Source: Cordylochernes scorpioides (taxonomy: Eukaryota; Arthropoda; Arachnida; Pseudoscorpiones; Chernetidae). Taken from it: a stretch of DNA of 64,000 nucleotides. The DNA lies in contig CP092863.1 in NCBI GenBank assembly GCA_030710605.1, positions 60,956,500 through 61,020,499 of the forward strand, read 5' to 3'. The position numbers and the translations under genes are program-made. The notes under the pieces were generated by a model. The model did no database searches and was not told the DNA's origin. It was given only the letters and a program-made list of their open reading frames with translations. Shown piece after piece: positions 12,401 to 19,910 of this stretch. How positions within the stretch are numbered: the first letter of the stretch is position 1; the number at the start of each line of letters is the position of its first letter.

Positions 12401-12908
12401 TCTGCTTCTACAAATGCATTAATCAATTTAATAGAAAGTTCTGGTATAATGGCATCCTTTGCACTTTTTATTTTCTTCTGTTGATATTTGATTACGTCAC
12501 GATTTTCTGTCAAGTCATATTTGATTATTTCACGCTGACAATCAATTTTTGCGTTCATTTTCTTAAGAAAATCACGTCCAAGTATAAATATTCGCAAATG
12601 TGTTCTCATTATCACAAATTGATGTGTGATTGTTTTGTCATCAAATTTTATATTTAAAATAATATTTCCTACGATATCTAATTCTTTGCCATCGGGTCCG
12701 GAGCACATTTTATCAGGATTTATTATTTCAAGACCTGTGTTGAGAGCTGTATTAAGGTCGACCACTGAAAGATCGGCGCCTGTATCAATCAAAGCTTCGC
12801 AGATACCGATTCTATCCACGTTAATGTTCATTTTATATTTGGGGTCCAACTTTTTAATTCCATTTATGGTCGACTTGCTTTGATTGACGGACTCAGGCGC
12901 GATGTTTA
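9442..12908 (-). CDS. gypsy Pol polyprotein (PR-RT-RNaseH-IN)
   Basis: About 1150 residues, most simply made as a Gag-Pol fusion by -1 frameshifting at 12909-12915. No ATG is needed, as the frame is open from the gag end. Domains in order: aspartic protease with ALIDTGADLSV; reverse transcriptase with VDYRKLNDVT, PFGLCNAPATF and the catalytic YLDDVIIYS; RNase H with HTDASNIGLGATL; integrase zinc finger (HNHMLNGHLG...CHLCQ); integrase core with IGIDFVGPLP, SDRGSQF and HPQTNGLTERLNR (D,D,E); and a C-terminal GPYRILKKL chromo-like/GPY module ending VHVSRLKPYF. The frame is uninterrupted and ends five codons inside the 3' LTR. Confidence 0.96.
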
Positions 12909-14069
12909 GTTTAAATCTTCTAATGCGGCATATCTATTCCTTGTAGGGATACTCGAGTACGGGCTATTACTTACGTCCGCGTAGAGCAGAGGTCTCGACT
13001 TCTGAGTTCCATTATCCATTCGGATTTCTTCTTCGACCTTGTCTTGTGTAACTATGGGGTCCTCTTCCACAATTCTTACAAACCTGACTCTGCAATACCG
13101 CGCTACGTGTCCTGGCTTGTTACACTTGAAACATATTGGTCTCCCGTCTTCTGTCCTATTCCTATTTGAATTTGGATTCTTATTGTATGTTTTACTTGGG
13201 TAGACCGGTTTTGGCTCAGGATTGGGAGTGTAAGATCGTCTAGGGGCAGATACCTGGGGCAGAGGCTTGTTCTGGTAATACCTCGGAGTGGGGGCCTGGG
13301 GCTTGGAGGTGTTCTGGTAGTACCTCGGAGCGGGGGCCTGGGGCTTGGAGGTGTTCTGATATGGTCTTCTGAACGACGTAGCATTCTTCCATTGCTCTTG
13401 ATGATGGGGACGAGGAGAGCGTGGTCCATTATACAGAGCTTTTGATTTTTCTGCACGTTCTTGGTAATTCTTTTCGAACAAATCCAGCTTTTTACAAATT
13501 TCTAGAAGTTCATTGGTATTTTTAGGAGGGTTTAGGTGAAGGGCAAAAGAGTATTCTTTCTTTAACCCTCCAATAACCCAGTTTATTTTAGTCTCTTCTT
13601 CCATTTGGGGGTCGACCTTGTTGCACAGTACAAGGATATCCTCTGCGAACCTGATTGCAGGTTCATTCCACTGCTGCATTCTGTTTAGCCTCATCTTCAT
13701 TTCTTCTTTGTTGGCGTCTGAGGCAAAATCCTGAATTAGGCGGCTCTTGAAATTTTCCCAGCTGGTGAAACTTATCTTGTGTAGGTTCAGCCAGGTTTTG
13801 GCGCTACCAATCATATTCATGGCAGCATAACGAGAGATAATGTAGTCTGCCCAATGGTACAGGAAGCCAATTTCTTCAAGAGATTCAATCCATGGGCGAG
13901 GGTCTTCCGTTCCATCAAACTTGGGGATGTCGATGTTGGGATTCAGGACAACTGGGTCGGAACTAGCATCTCTACCAATTGTTGCACCAGGTTGCGGCTT
14001 GGCAGACTCTTCAGCCTGGATTCTCTCCTGTGCTGGGTCTTGCATCTTACCAGAGCGTGTTTCAACCAT
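12906..14069 (-). CDS. gypsy Gag polyprotein
   Basis: 387-residue structural protein that packages the element RNA into virus-like particles. The N-terminal 30 codons lie within the 5' LTR. Residues about 50-200 are the retrotransposon capsid region (RPWIESLEEIGFLY, QDFASDANKEEMKMRLNRMQ). Residues about 225-290 are Pro/Gln/Tyr-rich, with a short tandem repeat around YYQNTSKPQAP. One CCHC zinc knuckle, CFKCNKPGHVARYC, lies near residues 313-326. The stop codon TAA (12908-12906) follows directly after the heptamer ttttaaac/TTTAAAC frameshift site. Intact, with no internal stops. Confidence 0.95.
   Translation of the reverse strand: MVETRSGKMQDPAQERIQAEESAKPQPGATIGRDASSDPVVLNPNIDIPKFDGTEDPRPWIESLEEIGFLYHWADYIISRYAAMNMIGSAKTWLNLHKISFTSWENFKSRLIQDFASDANKEEMKMRLNRMQQWNEPAIRFAEDILVLCNKVDPQMEEETKINWVIGGLKKEYSFALHLNPPKNTNELLEICKKLDLFEKNYQERAEKSKALYNGPRSPRPHHQEQWKNATSFRRPYQNTSKPQAPAPRYYQNTSKPQAPTPRYYQNKPLPQVSAPRRSYTPNPEPKPVYPSKTYNKNPNSNRNRTEDGRPICFKCNKPGHVARYCRVRFVRIVEEDPIVTQDKVEEEIRMDNGTQKSRPLLYADVSNSPYSSIPTRNRYAALEDLN
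12909..12915 (-). promoter_or_regulatory. -1 ribosomal frameshift site TTTAAAC at the gag stop
   Basis: Read on the minus strand in the gag frame this is T TTA AAC followed by the gag stop TAA. That fits the X XXY YYZ rule for -1 slippage. After a -1 shift the ribosome reads CTA AAC ATC GCG and enters the pol frame, which is open from here. A downstream pseudoknot was not checked. Confidence 0.8.
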
Positions 14070-14317
14070 CCTACAAATTTATAAAAGGGAATAACGAGAT
14101 AAGTCTTCTTTAAGTAGCCACCAGAATCCTTTATTTATTTTCTCACATCAAAGAGAGCAGTGAAGTCACACGTGTACCTAAATACAAATAATGATAATCT
14201 AAAAAATAATCTGTTTTAAATAAATATCATAGAATATAAAAATAAATAAATATATAATTTAAATTTCAAATATATTAAAAATGATATAAGAAATACGCCA
14301 TTAATCATGATGTAACA
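13980..14317 (-). repeat. 5' LTR of the gypsy element
   Basis: 338 bp, identical to the 3' LTR. It contains a TATA-like ttttataaatt shortly upstream of the gag ATG (14069). The first 30 gag codons are inside the LTR (14069-13980). The sequence directly after the LTR (13979 downward) reads attggtagagatgctag. A tgg two bases in may be the primer-binding site, but I cannot name the tRNA. Confidence 0.93.
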
Positions 14318-14699
14318 ATATATGGGGATATAAGTATATATTGGAATATATTACGACATATATATATGTCATAATTTGCATAATACCCAAGAGGTATAAT
14401 TTATTTTCGCCAAAATAACTATGTAAATATGTTAAGCTTGTGTTAAAATGTAAATATACAGATTCATCCATCTATAAAAACTGTACAAAAATAAACGTGG
14501 CAGACATCGCGGGCGAATGCTACGGCACGTCGCTGCTCACTTGGCTGGAACTAACTCTTGAAGATTGCGTGCATAACGTTTGCACCCTTCCATTCGATCA
14601 CGACATATATATATATAATATAAAATATCTTTATTACATATCTGAACTAAGTGTACAACATAAGTACTAAATGAGTAATAGACATTTATACTGCACGCC
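14318..14699. other. Right half of the repeat into which gypsy inserted
   Basis: Continues the older repeat of 8715-9120. The motif tggggatataagtatatatt at 14324 matches the 19,280-19,320 copy in reverse orientation. A frame at 14440-14670 has no recognisable domain. A GC-richer segment (about 14495-14605) is not identified. Confidence 0.5.
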
Positions 14700-14990
14700 T
14701 AAACTAGGTGTTTTAAAATGAGTTTCTTTTTATTAAAACGCTAGCTTTCAAGCGATAATCGCTCTTCAACGGGCTTAATAAACCATCGACTATATCCCAC
14801 AAGAAATATTTACAAAAACATTCGCGGGCAGCGTGGATATTTACAACTGAAATGTTTTTGTAAATATTTATTGTAGGATATAGTCGCTATTGTTTTATTA
14901 AACCCGTTGAAGAGCGATTATCACTTGAAAGCTAGCATTTTGAAATAAAAATAAACTCATTGTGAGAAAATAGTTTGTAATTTTGAAACG
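14700..14990. mobile_element. Palindromic MITE-like element, type 4
   Basis: The left arm (gctagctttcaagcgataat, ctcttcaacgggctt) is the reverse complement of the right arm (about 14895-14945, cccgttgaagagcgattatc, acttgaaagctagc). On each arm the order ttgaaga, a stem gcga/tcgc, then tgaaagc mimics a hammerhead core with the first C changed. Two other copies are at 26070-26310 and, partly, 36895-37075. Confidence 0.7.
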
Positions 14991-15244
14991 TTTTTTACAA
15001 TTTCATCATGAATAAACTAGGTTTATAAAAAGTACTGTGTACATGTAATCATCTGTGTAGTAGAACGAGTTTTAAATGTAATTTGGATAAAAAGAATGGC
15101 CAAAATCGGCTAGCTAAATAAACCAGATAAATTACTGTTGGCTAACCAAGGAAAATAGCCTGAATCTGTTCAATGATTCTTAATCAGCAAACTTTAGGTA
15201 AATAGGGGGGGTGTTGGATATATTATGTAAGTGCGTGTTAAAAT

Positions 15245-15555
15245 ATAGATGGAGATTTTGCCGGGAGGATATTGATCTAAAAGACAAAGGTCACCTCTCC
15301 CGTCAAAACTAGACGCCATCTATTGACCGTTGCCGCAAACTTAGGTCTCGGGTCGGTGACAAAGCCACAACCAAAACTTTGGCAAGCTGGTGGAATAAAG
15401 TCCGCCCTAGACTGACGAGGGTCATTAGCCCGAAACCATGGTCTCTAGGTGGACACGTCTCAGTTTGTCAAAACTGGTGTTGTGGCTTTGTCACCGACCC
15501 GAGGCCGCCGCTTTTAACGGGAGAGGTGACCTTTGTATTTTTAGAGTGATATATT
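15245..15555. mobile_element. Palindromic element with an intact hammerhead core, type 5
   Basis: The arms aagacaaaggtcacctctcc (about 15280) and gggagaggtgacctttgtat (about 15520) are inverted. Inner arms gacaaagccacaacc / ggttgtggctttgtc-like sequence continue the palindrome. Its centre holds the hammerhead at 15400-15454. A related palindrome without the ribozyme centre sits at 21487-21690. Confidence 0.75.
15400..15454 (+). ncRNA. Type I hammerhead ribozyme motif (apparently intact)
   Basis: In order: stem I 5' strand ccuaga (15406-15411); core CUGACGA (15412-15418); stem II gggu-cauua-gccc (15419-15431); GAAA (15432-15435); a very short stem III a-cc-au-gg-u (15435-15442); C at the cleavage site (15443); and stem I 3' strand ucuagg (15444-15449). 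The outer strands gucc (15400-15403) and ggac (15451-15454) extend stem I across an internal loop, as natural type I ribozymes do. Every invariant core base is present. Predicted cleavage is after C15443. Confidence 0.75.
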
Positions 15556-15737
15556 AATGAAATGTAAAATAATTTATTGAAACTTTTTTAAATATGCAAA
15601 ATTAGTTAAGTAGGCCTCAGAAATCAGGTAAATTGGGTTAAAAATAGACTTGAGATCAGATAAATTCGATTAAATAGTGAAAACTAGAGAACTTTGTGGT
15701 AATTTCGAGCATGATTTAATGTATGTATGTTCCGCAG
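15556..15737. other. Intron end before exon 1; nothing else seen
   Basis: AT-rich, ending in the acceptor ccgcag at 15732-15737. The frame running through here from 15677 joins the exon frame, but I favour the splice acceptor because the incoming phase fits the neprilysin pattern. Confidence 0.5.
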
Positions 15738-15899
15738 CATCGAAGATTCACTCCAGGATGGACTTTGAAGTCAAACCCTGTGAAAACTTTTATCATTTTG
15801 CCTGCGGTGGATATGAGGCAAGCAATCCTGTGGCAGCAAAAGGAGAAGTGGAATCTACGCTGCAGGACATGGAGCATGACGTCATGGTCATGTTCAGAA
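15738..15899 (+). CDS. M13 (neprilysin-like) exon 1 of those visible
   Basis: Encodes ...SKIHSRMDFEVKPCENFYH and then FACGGYEASNPV. This is the start of the M13 ectodomain: the family pattern is MDxxxxPCxxFYxFACGGW, the cysteines forming disulfides outside the cell. Acceptor ccgcag (15732-15737), donor gtaagt (15900). It enters two bases short of a codon (phase 1) and leaves in phase 1. M13 enzymes are type II membrane zinc peptidases that trim peptide hormones and neuropeptides. The upstream exon with the membrane anchor was not found. Confidence 0.88.
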
Positions 15900-16188
15900 G
15901 TAAGTTCTTTCTTAACTACAGTAGCCACATGTCAACTTGTACAATTCACACACACTGGGGGATTGCTTGTTCCAAAATCACTTTATTAGGTAACGCTCAA
16001 AGATATCAACCTAGTTTATGATATTTACAACAATGAATAATATTATAAAATAAATAAAGCTTCCAGAGCTAAGTTTCTTGTACAACCTTTTATTTTCAAG
16101 ATTTCAGACTTGTCAGTCCTTCAACAGGATTATCACGTTAACAAATTAATAATAAATATTTTTTATACAATACAATATAACGCGGCTT
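15900..16188. other. Intron 1 start with a hammerhead-relic module
   Basis: Largely AT-rich. On the minus strand near 16085-16130 there is gttgaagg, a perfect stem gact-gaca-agtc, then tgaaat, followed by cttgaaaataaaagg. This has the same layout as the other decayed hammerhead modules. No gene. Confidence 0.4.
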
Positions 16189-16590
16189 ATGATTGTTGAA
16201 CGAAGTTTGACAATTATACCGCATGTGTTTCTTTTGAACGAAAAATCAAAATTTATTTTTAGGAGAAATAACGATTATTTCTAACCTTAGGGATGAAGTA
16301 TGATAGGATTAATTGTGAAGAGTAATGATAAACGGAAAAATAAAGTATATTTACGTTCGGAAATATATGTCCAGGGTAGCCTAGTGGACATGGCATCTGC
16401 CCGGTAAGCGGAACACTGTAGGTTCGATTCCCATCCCTGGACACTTTTATTTTTCCGTTTATCATTACTCTTTCACAATTCATCCTTTCATACTTCATCC
16501 CTAAGGTTAGAAATAATCGTTATTTCTCCTTAAAATAAATTTCGATTTTTCTTTCAAATTGCGGTATAATTGTCAAACTTCGTTCTACTA
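16189..16590. mobile_element. Palindromic element with a tRNA-like centre
   Basis: Arms of about 150 bp (16189-16345 and 16443-16590) are inverted copies: gaacgaagtttgacaattat, ggagaaataacgattatttc, gggatgaagtatgatagga and their complements. Between them lies a complete tRNA-like sequence. Half-elements of the same family follow at 16700-17225, and a damaged one at 17460-17820. Confidence 0.75.
16370..16441 (+). tRNA. tRNA-like gene, apparent anticodon GGT (Thr), copy 1
   Basis: 72 nt. Acceptor tccaggg/ccctgga (7 bp), D arm gcc...ggc with an A box tagcctagtgg, anticodon arm tctgc-ccggtaa-gcgga, 5-nt variable loop, and a T arm with B box ggttcgattcc. Position 33 is C instead of the nearly universal U, and eukaryotic cytosolic tRNAThr normally uses AGT. 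It is therefore more likely a mobile tRNA-like cassette than a working tRNA. This copy has one T-stem mismatch. Confidence 0.5.
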
Positions 16591-16859
16591 TTTTTATATA
16601 CACATTATTATTTAGATATTTTAAATAACTATGGTATATTGAGAGAAAAAAATATATATATTACATTATTTCTGTGTGAAAAACAAATTTTTGAAAATAT
16701 AGTGCATTGTAAAACGAAAATTGCAATTATACCGCGAATGTTTCTTTTAAACAAAAATCGAAATTTATTTCAAAGAGAAATAGCGATTATTTCCAACTTT
16801 AAGGATGAAGTATGATAGGATGAATTGTGAAGAGTAATAACAAACGGAAAATAAAAGTG

Positions 16860-16931
16860 TCCAGGGATGGGAATCGAACCCACAGTGTTCCGCTTACCGG
16901 GCAGATGCCATGTCCACTAGGCTACCCTGGA
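16860..16931 (-). tRNA. tRNA-like gene, apparent anticodon GGT (Thr), copy 2
   Basis: Same fold as copy 1. Here the T stem is fully paired (gtggg/cccat with one G-U) and A and B boxes are intact. It has C33, like copy 1. It keeps all cloverleaf stems, so transcription by Pol III is plausible. Its function as a tRNA is doubtful. Confidence 0.5.
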
Positions 16932-17148
16932 CATATTTTTCCGTTCGTAAATATTATATAAAGTAATTTAAAATACAATATAACGCGGCTGATGATTGTA
17001 AAACGAAAATTGCACTTATACCGCGAATGTTTCTTTTAAACAAAAATCGAAATTTATTTCAAAGAGAAATAGCGATTATTTCCAACTTTAAGGATGAAGT
17101 ATGATAGGATGAATTGTGAAGAGTAATGACAAACGGAAAATAAAAGTG

Positions 17149-17220
17149 TCCAGGGATGGGAATCGAACCCACAGTGTTCCGCCTACCGGGCAGATGCTAT
17201 GTCCACTAGGCTACCCTGGA
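17149..17220 (-). tRNA. tRNA-like gene, apparent anticodon GGT (Thr), copy 3
   Basis: Same 72-nt fold as copies 1 and 2, with substitutions in the anticodon loop (ccggtag) and D arm. Together with copy 2 it forms the tandem pair. Confidence 0.45.
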
Positions 17221-17307
17221 TATTCGTAAATAGTGCATGGTGGATGGTGCGTGCTGGTTGAACGATATCTAGAAACTTTTGTGAAGGTTATTCACATATT
17301 AAACAAA

Positions 17308-17385
17308 ATGTTAACGCGGGATTCGATCCCGGTTCATGAATGTCAGGAATCGAGGGTGTTACCCACTTGTCCACTGACTCGAACC
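17308..17385 (-). other. tRNA-like sequence, second type
   Basis: The minus strand has gtcagtggacaagtggg (A-box-like) and ccgggatcgaatcccg (perfect T arm with B box). I could not pair a full acceptor stem. Related to 7992-8056. Confidence 0.4.
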
Positions 17386-17459
17386 ACACTGGGGGAACAC
17401 TATACATAGATGGAGAGTAATCAATGTTTTATAAGCAAAATTCAAATACCAATAGAAAA

Positions 17460-17820
17460 ATAGTTTTGTAAAACGACGTTTGACAAGTTTTACCGCAAAT
17501 GTTTTTTTTTGAACGAAAATTCGTAATTTATTTTAAGGAGAAATAACGACTATTTCTATCCTTAGGGATGAAGTATGAAAGGATGAATTGAGAAGAGTAA
17601 TGATGAACGGAAAAATAAAAGTGTCCAGAGATGGGAATCAAACCCGCAGTGTTCCGCTTACCGGTTACTCACAATTCATCCTTTCGTACTTCATCCCAAA
17701 GGATAAAAATAGTTGTTATTTCCCCTTAAAATAAATTACGATTTTTCGTTCAAAAGAAACTTTTGCGGTAAAGCTTTTCAAACGTCGTTTTACAATCACA
17801 AGCCGCATTATATTGTATTA
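17460..17820. mobile_element. tRNA-like palindromic element, damaged copy
   Basis: Both inverted arms are present (aaaacgacgtttgacaagtt ... cttttcaaacgtcgttttac). The central tRNA-like sequence is truncated: only its 3' half remains at 17624-17664, up to ccgcttaccgg. Confidence 0.65.
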
Positions 17821-17844
17821 TAAATAGTTTTAAATTAATTAATT

Positions 17845-18130
17845 TTATTTCGACTTAGAGCGCTATGTCCCCCTAGGGACACTTTAAAGGTAAACAAAAC
17901 ATTGAAAGAAAGAAATATCATTTGGAATATGTACAAGTATGCAATTTAGTTAGATGAAAAGAGAGAGAAAAAAAAACACACAATTGAAATATGTACAAAG
18001 GTTTGGTATACAAATTTAGTTAAATGAAAATTGTAAAGTATTGTGTGTATTCAAGGAAAACAATTTACAGATTGAAGAAAGTTTTAAAGAATATTTTAGA
18101 ATATAAATAAAATTAATTAATGTAAAAAGA
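17845..18130 (-). mobile_element. LINE 3' end fragment
   Basis: Shares agcgctatgtccccctaggg with 19205 and agcgtcatgtctccctaggg at 20741, and downstream atatgtacaa motifs. The 20.7-21.16 kb copy continues into coding sequence resembling a non-LTR retrotransposon C-terminus. I therefore read all three as LINE 3' ends on the minus strand. Confidence 0.5.
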
Positions 18131-18177
18131 ATAGTAAAAATATGACATTGTACTGAGATAAGGTTCATAAATTAAGA

Positions 18178-18532
18178 AAAAGGCATCTCCTAATCGTGCA
18201 ACTGAAAGTTGCTGATGGCTTGCGCCATCTATCGAAATAAATATCAACTATTCTCGTTGATTTCTAATTATTCCAGAATTGGCCAAATACCCATTCTTGA
18301 TTAATCAAGAAAAGCTAACCACGGACGCGTTTCGGGCTGTTGGCCCTCGTCAGCGTGGTGCAAGCTGTACCTCAACGACTAAATACCCATTTTTGATTAA
18401 TCAAGAATGGGTATTTGTGGCCCCAATTCTGGAATAATTAAAAATCAACGAATAGTTGATATTTATTCCGATAGATGGCACAAGCCATCAGCAACTTTCA
18501 GTTGCACGATAAGGAGATGCCTTTTTCTTAAA
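18178..18532. mobile_element. Palindromic element with an intact hammerhead core, type 6
   Basis: About 355 bp. The outer arms aaaggcatctcctaatcgtg ... cacgataaggagatgccttt pair over about 150 bp, including gcaactgaaagttgctgatg and accc(a)ttcttgattaatcaag. The hammerhead lies between the arms on the minus strand. A second, interrupted copy is at 21290-21725 and a short one at 35985-36165. Confidence 0.8.
18313..18366 (-). ncRNA. Type I hammerhead ribozyme motif (apparently intact)
   Basis: Minus strand, in order: stem I 5' strand ccacg; core CUGACGA; stem II gggc-caaca-gccc; GAAA; minimal stem III acg/cgu; C at the cleavage site; stem I 3' strand cgugg. The outer agcu/agcu strands extend stem I beyond an internal loop. 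All invariant residues are present, and the predicted cut is just before cgugg (between 18324 and 18323). Natural type I ribozymes with such a tiny stem III are known from Penelope-like elements and retrozymes. Confidence 0.78.
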
Positions 18533-18559
18533 ATTAATTAAGAGAAGGATATTCTTTCT

Positions 18560-18750
18560 ATTCGCCTTAGAAGAAGAGACACAAGTCAGGGAGAAGAGCT
18601 TCTTTTATAAGAGGATGATCTTTCAGGTAAGACGACCCGTAGAAGGACGTCTTGCACGAAATCTTGCCCGAAATCTTGCACGAAATCTTGCACGATCGTT
18701 TATTATATAAAGAACCTCTTCTTCCTGACTTGTGTTTCTTCTTCTATAAA
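18560..18750. mobile_element. Palindrome with a central 12-bp tandem repeat
   Basis: The left arm (about 18567-18613, gaagaagagacacaagtcag) is complementary to the right arm (about 18704-18748, ctgacttgtgtttcttcttc). Between them lie four near-copies of the 12-mer gcacgaaatctt (about 18650-18696). No gene and no family recognised. Confidence 0.65.
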
Positions 18751-19190
18751 AATAAATATTTTTATCTTTGAGACAAATATCGAATTTCAGATTTACGCGA
18801 TTTCGTAGACTTATAGGCAAAAAAAAAGGTTCTAAATTGTATTTTCAATTTCGTTGGTATTTTCAAAATGTCTTTCGCTAAAGAAATCGGCGATCGATAT
18901 GAAAAAGAGATAGGATGATAAATAAATTTCTGGAGAGAGTAAACAGAATATGCCAGAAGTTCAATATATTTTAAATCCTGAATTAATGTTTAACACGCCT
19001 TGTGAGGTTGGCAAATTTCTGAAACAACTGCAGCAACCGATGTTTTTGCAGTAATAGGAGGTCGTCTGAATTCGAAGGCGGTTTGCTCCAGGCAATCGTG
19101 TAGACAACGAGAGTATCCATAGGAAGCAAGTCTTCCGAAGATAGCTGCCATTCTTGTAACTCTGCTTATAGTAGAGAGATAGATGCTTTT
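18751..19190. other. Intron 1, AT-rich; nothing recognised
   Basis: No supported gene. The minus frame at 18990-19202 has no family motif. Confidence 0.4.
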
Positions 19191-19500
19191 ATTGTATTTC
19201 AATTTAAAGCGCTATGTCCCCCTAGGGACACTTGCGCTGTCCTACATGTATGCCTTTATATTTGTCTATACATATATGTTGTAATATATTCCAATATATA
19301 CCTATATCCCCATTTGTTGTATAGTTATAATGTAATTGCCAAGGTAACAAATAAAATTTCGAGTGAGTGACAGTCGGCGCCTGTAGAAGGAAAAAGGTCC
19401 GAAAAACAAGTCGGGTTCCCAGGTGTGCGCCTTTCTTACTCGAACAGATTAGTCCGCTTTGAGACACGAGGATTGACAGACCCCTCTAGACTTTGGTATA
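19191..19500 (-). repeat. LINE 3' end joined to an old dispersed repeat
   Basis: 19195-19240 repeats the agcgctatgtccccctaggg LINE end. From 19255 the sequence is the reverse complement of the gypsy target region (tatacctatatccccat at about 19296, gcgcc and agtgacagtcggc at about 19365-19382). It gives an uninterrupted relative of the gypsy integration site. Confidence 0.55.
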
Positions 19501-19826
19501 CATCCAGGCAGAGATCTGGGAGACTCAATCCGTCCTGCAGAGAGATAAAAACTTCCCGACGAACGTTAGCTTTGCAGGGTTCTTTTAATTACATCATCTT
19601 ATAGATAACACAGAGTTCATCTTTCGAATAGTCCATGAGTTGAGCGCTGCGATGAGTTCAGCTTTCACGAAGATCAGCACGATCCGATCCATTTGTCCCT
19701 CTTTCTCAAGGGAAAGACCTTAAGGTAGCGTCCTAGATGTCAGGTGTGAATGCCACTGTCCCTATACATGATGTTCTGTGACACTGTCTGTCTACATATC
19801 TCTGCAGTGACAGATGTGTGTTCCAG
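19501..19826. other. Intron 1 end
   Basis: Mixed composition with no recognisable feature until the acceptor gtgttccag at 19818-19826. A competing acceptor ctctgcag ends at 19807, but its frame gives an immediate stop with the incoming phase. Confidence 0.5.
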
Positions 19827-19910
19827 AAATCCTTGAGAAACCATCCGAAGAAGAAGAACCGAAGGACCTAACCAAGGTTAAATTGATTTATCACATCTGT
19901 GTGAAGGAAG
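19827..19910 (+). CDS. M13 (neprilysin-like) exon 2
   Basis: 84 nt, phase 1 in and phase 1 out. Joined to exon 1 it reads MFRK then ILEKPSEEEEPKDLTKVKLI and YHICVKE. This matches the family pattern in which a helix and an acidic spacer precede KxxxLYxxC. The acceptor at 19826 was chosen over ctctgcag (19807) because only it keeps the frame open. Donor gtatgt at 19911. Confidence 0.82.

Larger units (their letters stand above)
9121..14317 (-). mobile_element. Ty3/gypsy LTR retrotransposon, complete and young
   Basis: 5197-bp element on the minus strand, with 338-bp LTRs at both ends that I could align without a single difference. The LTRs have TG...CA ends (tgttac...gcaaca). It is flanked by ATAT on each side (9117-9120 and 14318-14321), a 4-bp target duplication. 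The order is gag, protease, reverse transcriptase, RNase H, integrase, which is the Ty3/gypsy order. There is no env-like frame. Both ORFs are intact, so the copy is recent and possibly competent. Confidence 0.96.
16700..17225 (-). mobile_element. Tandem pair of about 290-bp tRNA-like cassettes
   Basis: The unit starting gtaaaacgaaaattgcaatt (about 16708) repeats at about 16998 with few changes. Each unit is one arm of the palindromic element plus a tRNA-like sequence on the minus strand (16860-16931 and 17149-17220). Confidence 0.8.

Noticed and set aside
10502..12883. Plus-strand frames inside the gypsy pol region
   Set aside because: They are antisense shadows of the intact Pol frame.
19801..19826. 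Alternative acceptor ctctgcag ending at 19807 for exon 2
   Set aside because: With the phase left by exon 1 it produces a stop after nine codons. The acceptor ending at 19826 keeps the frame.
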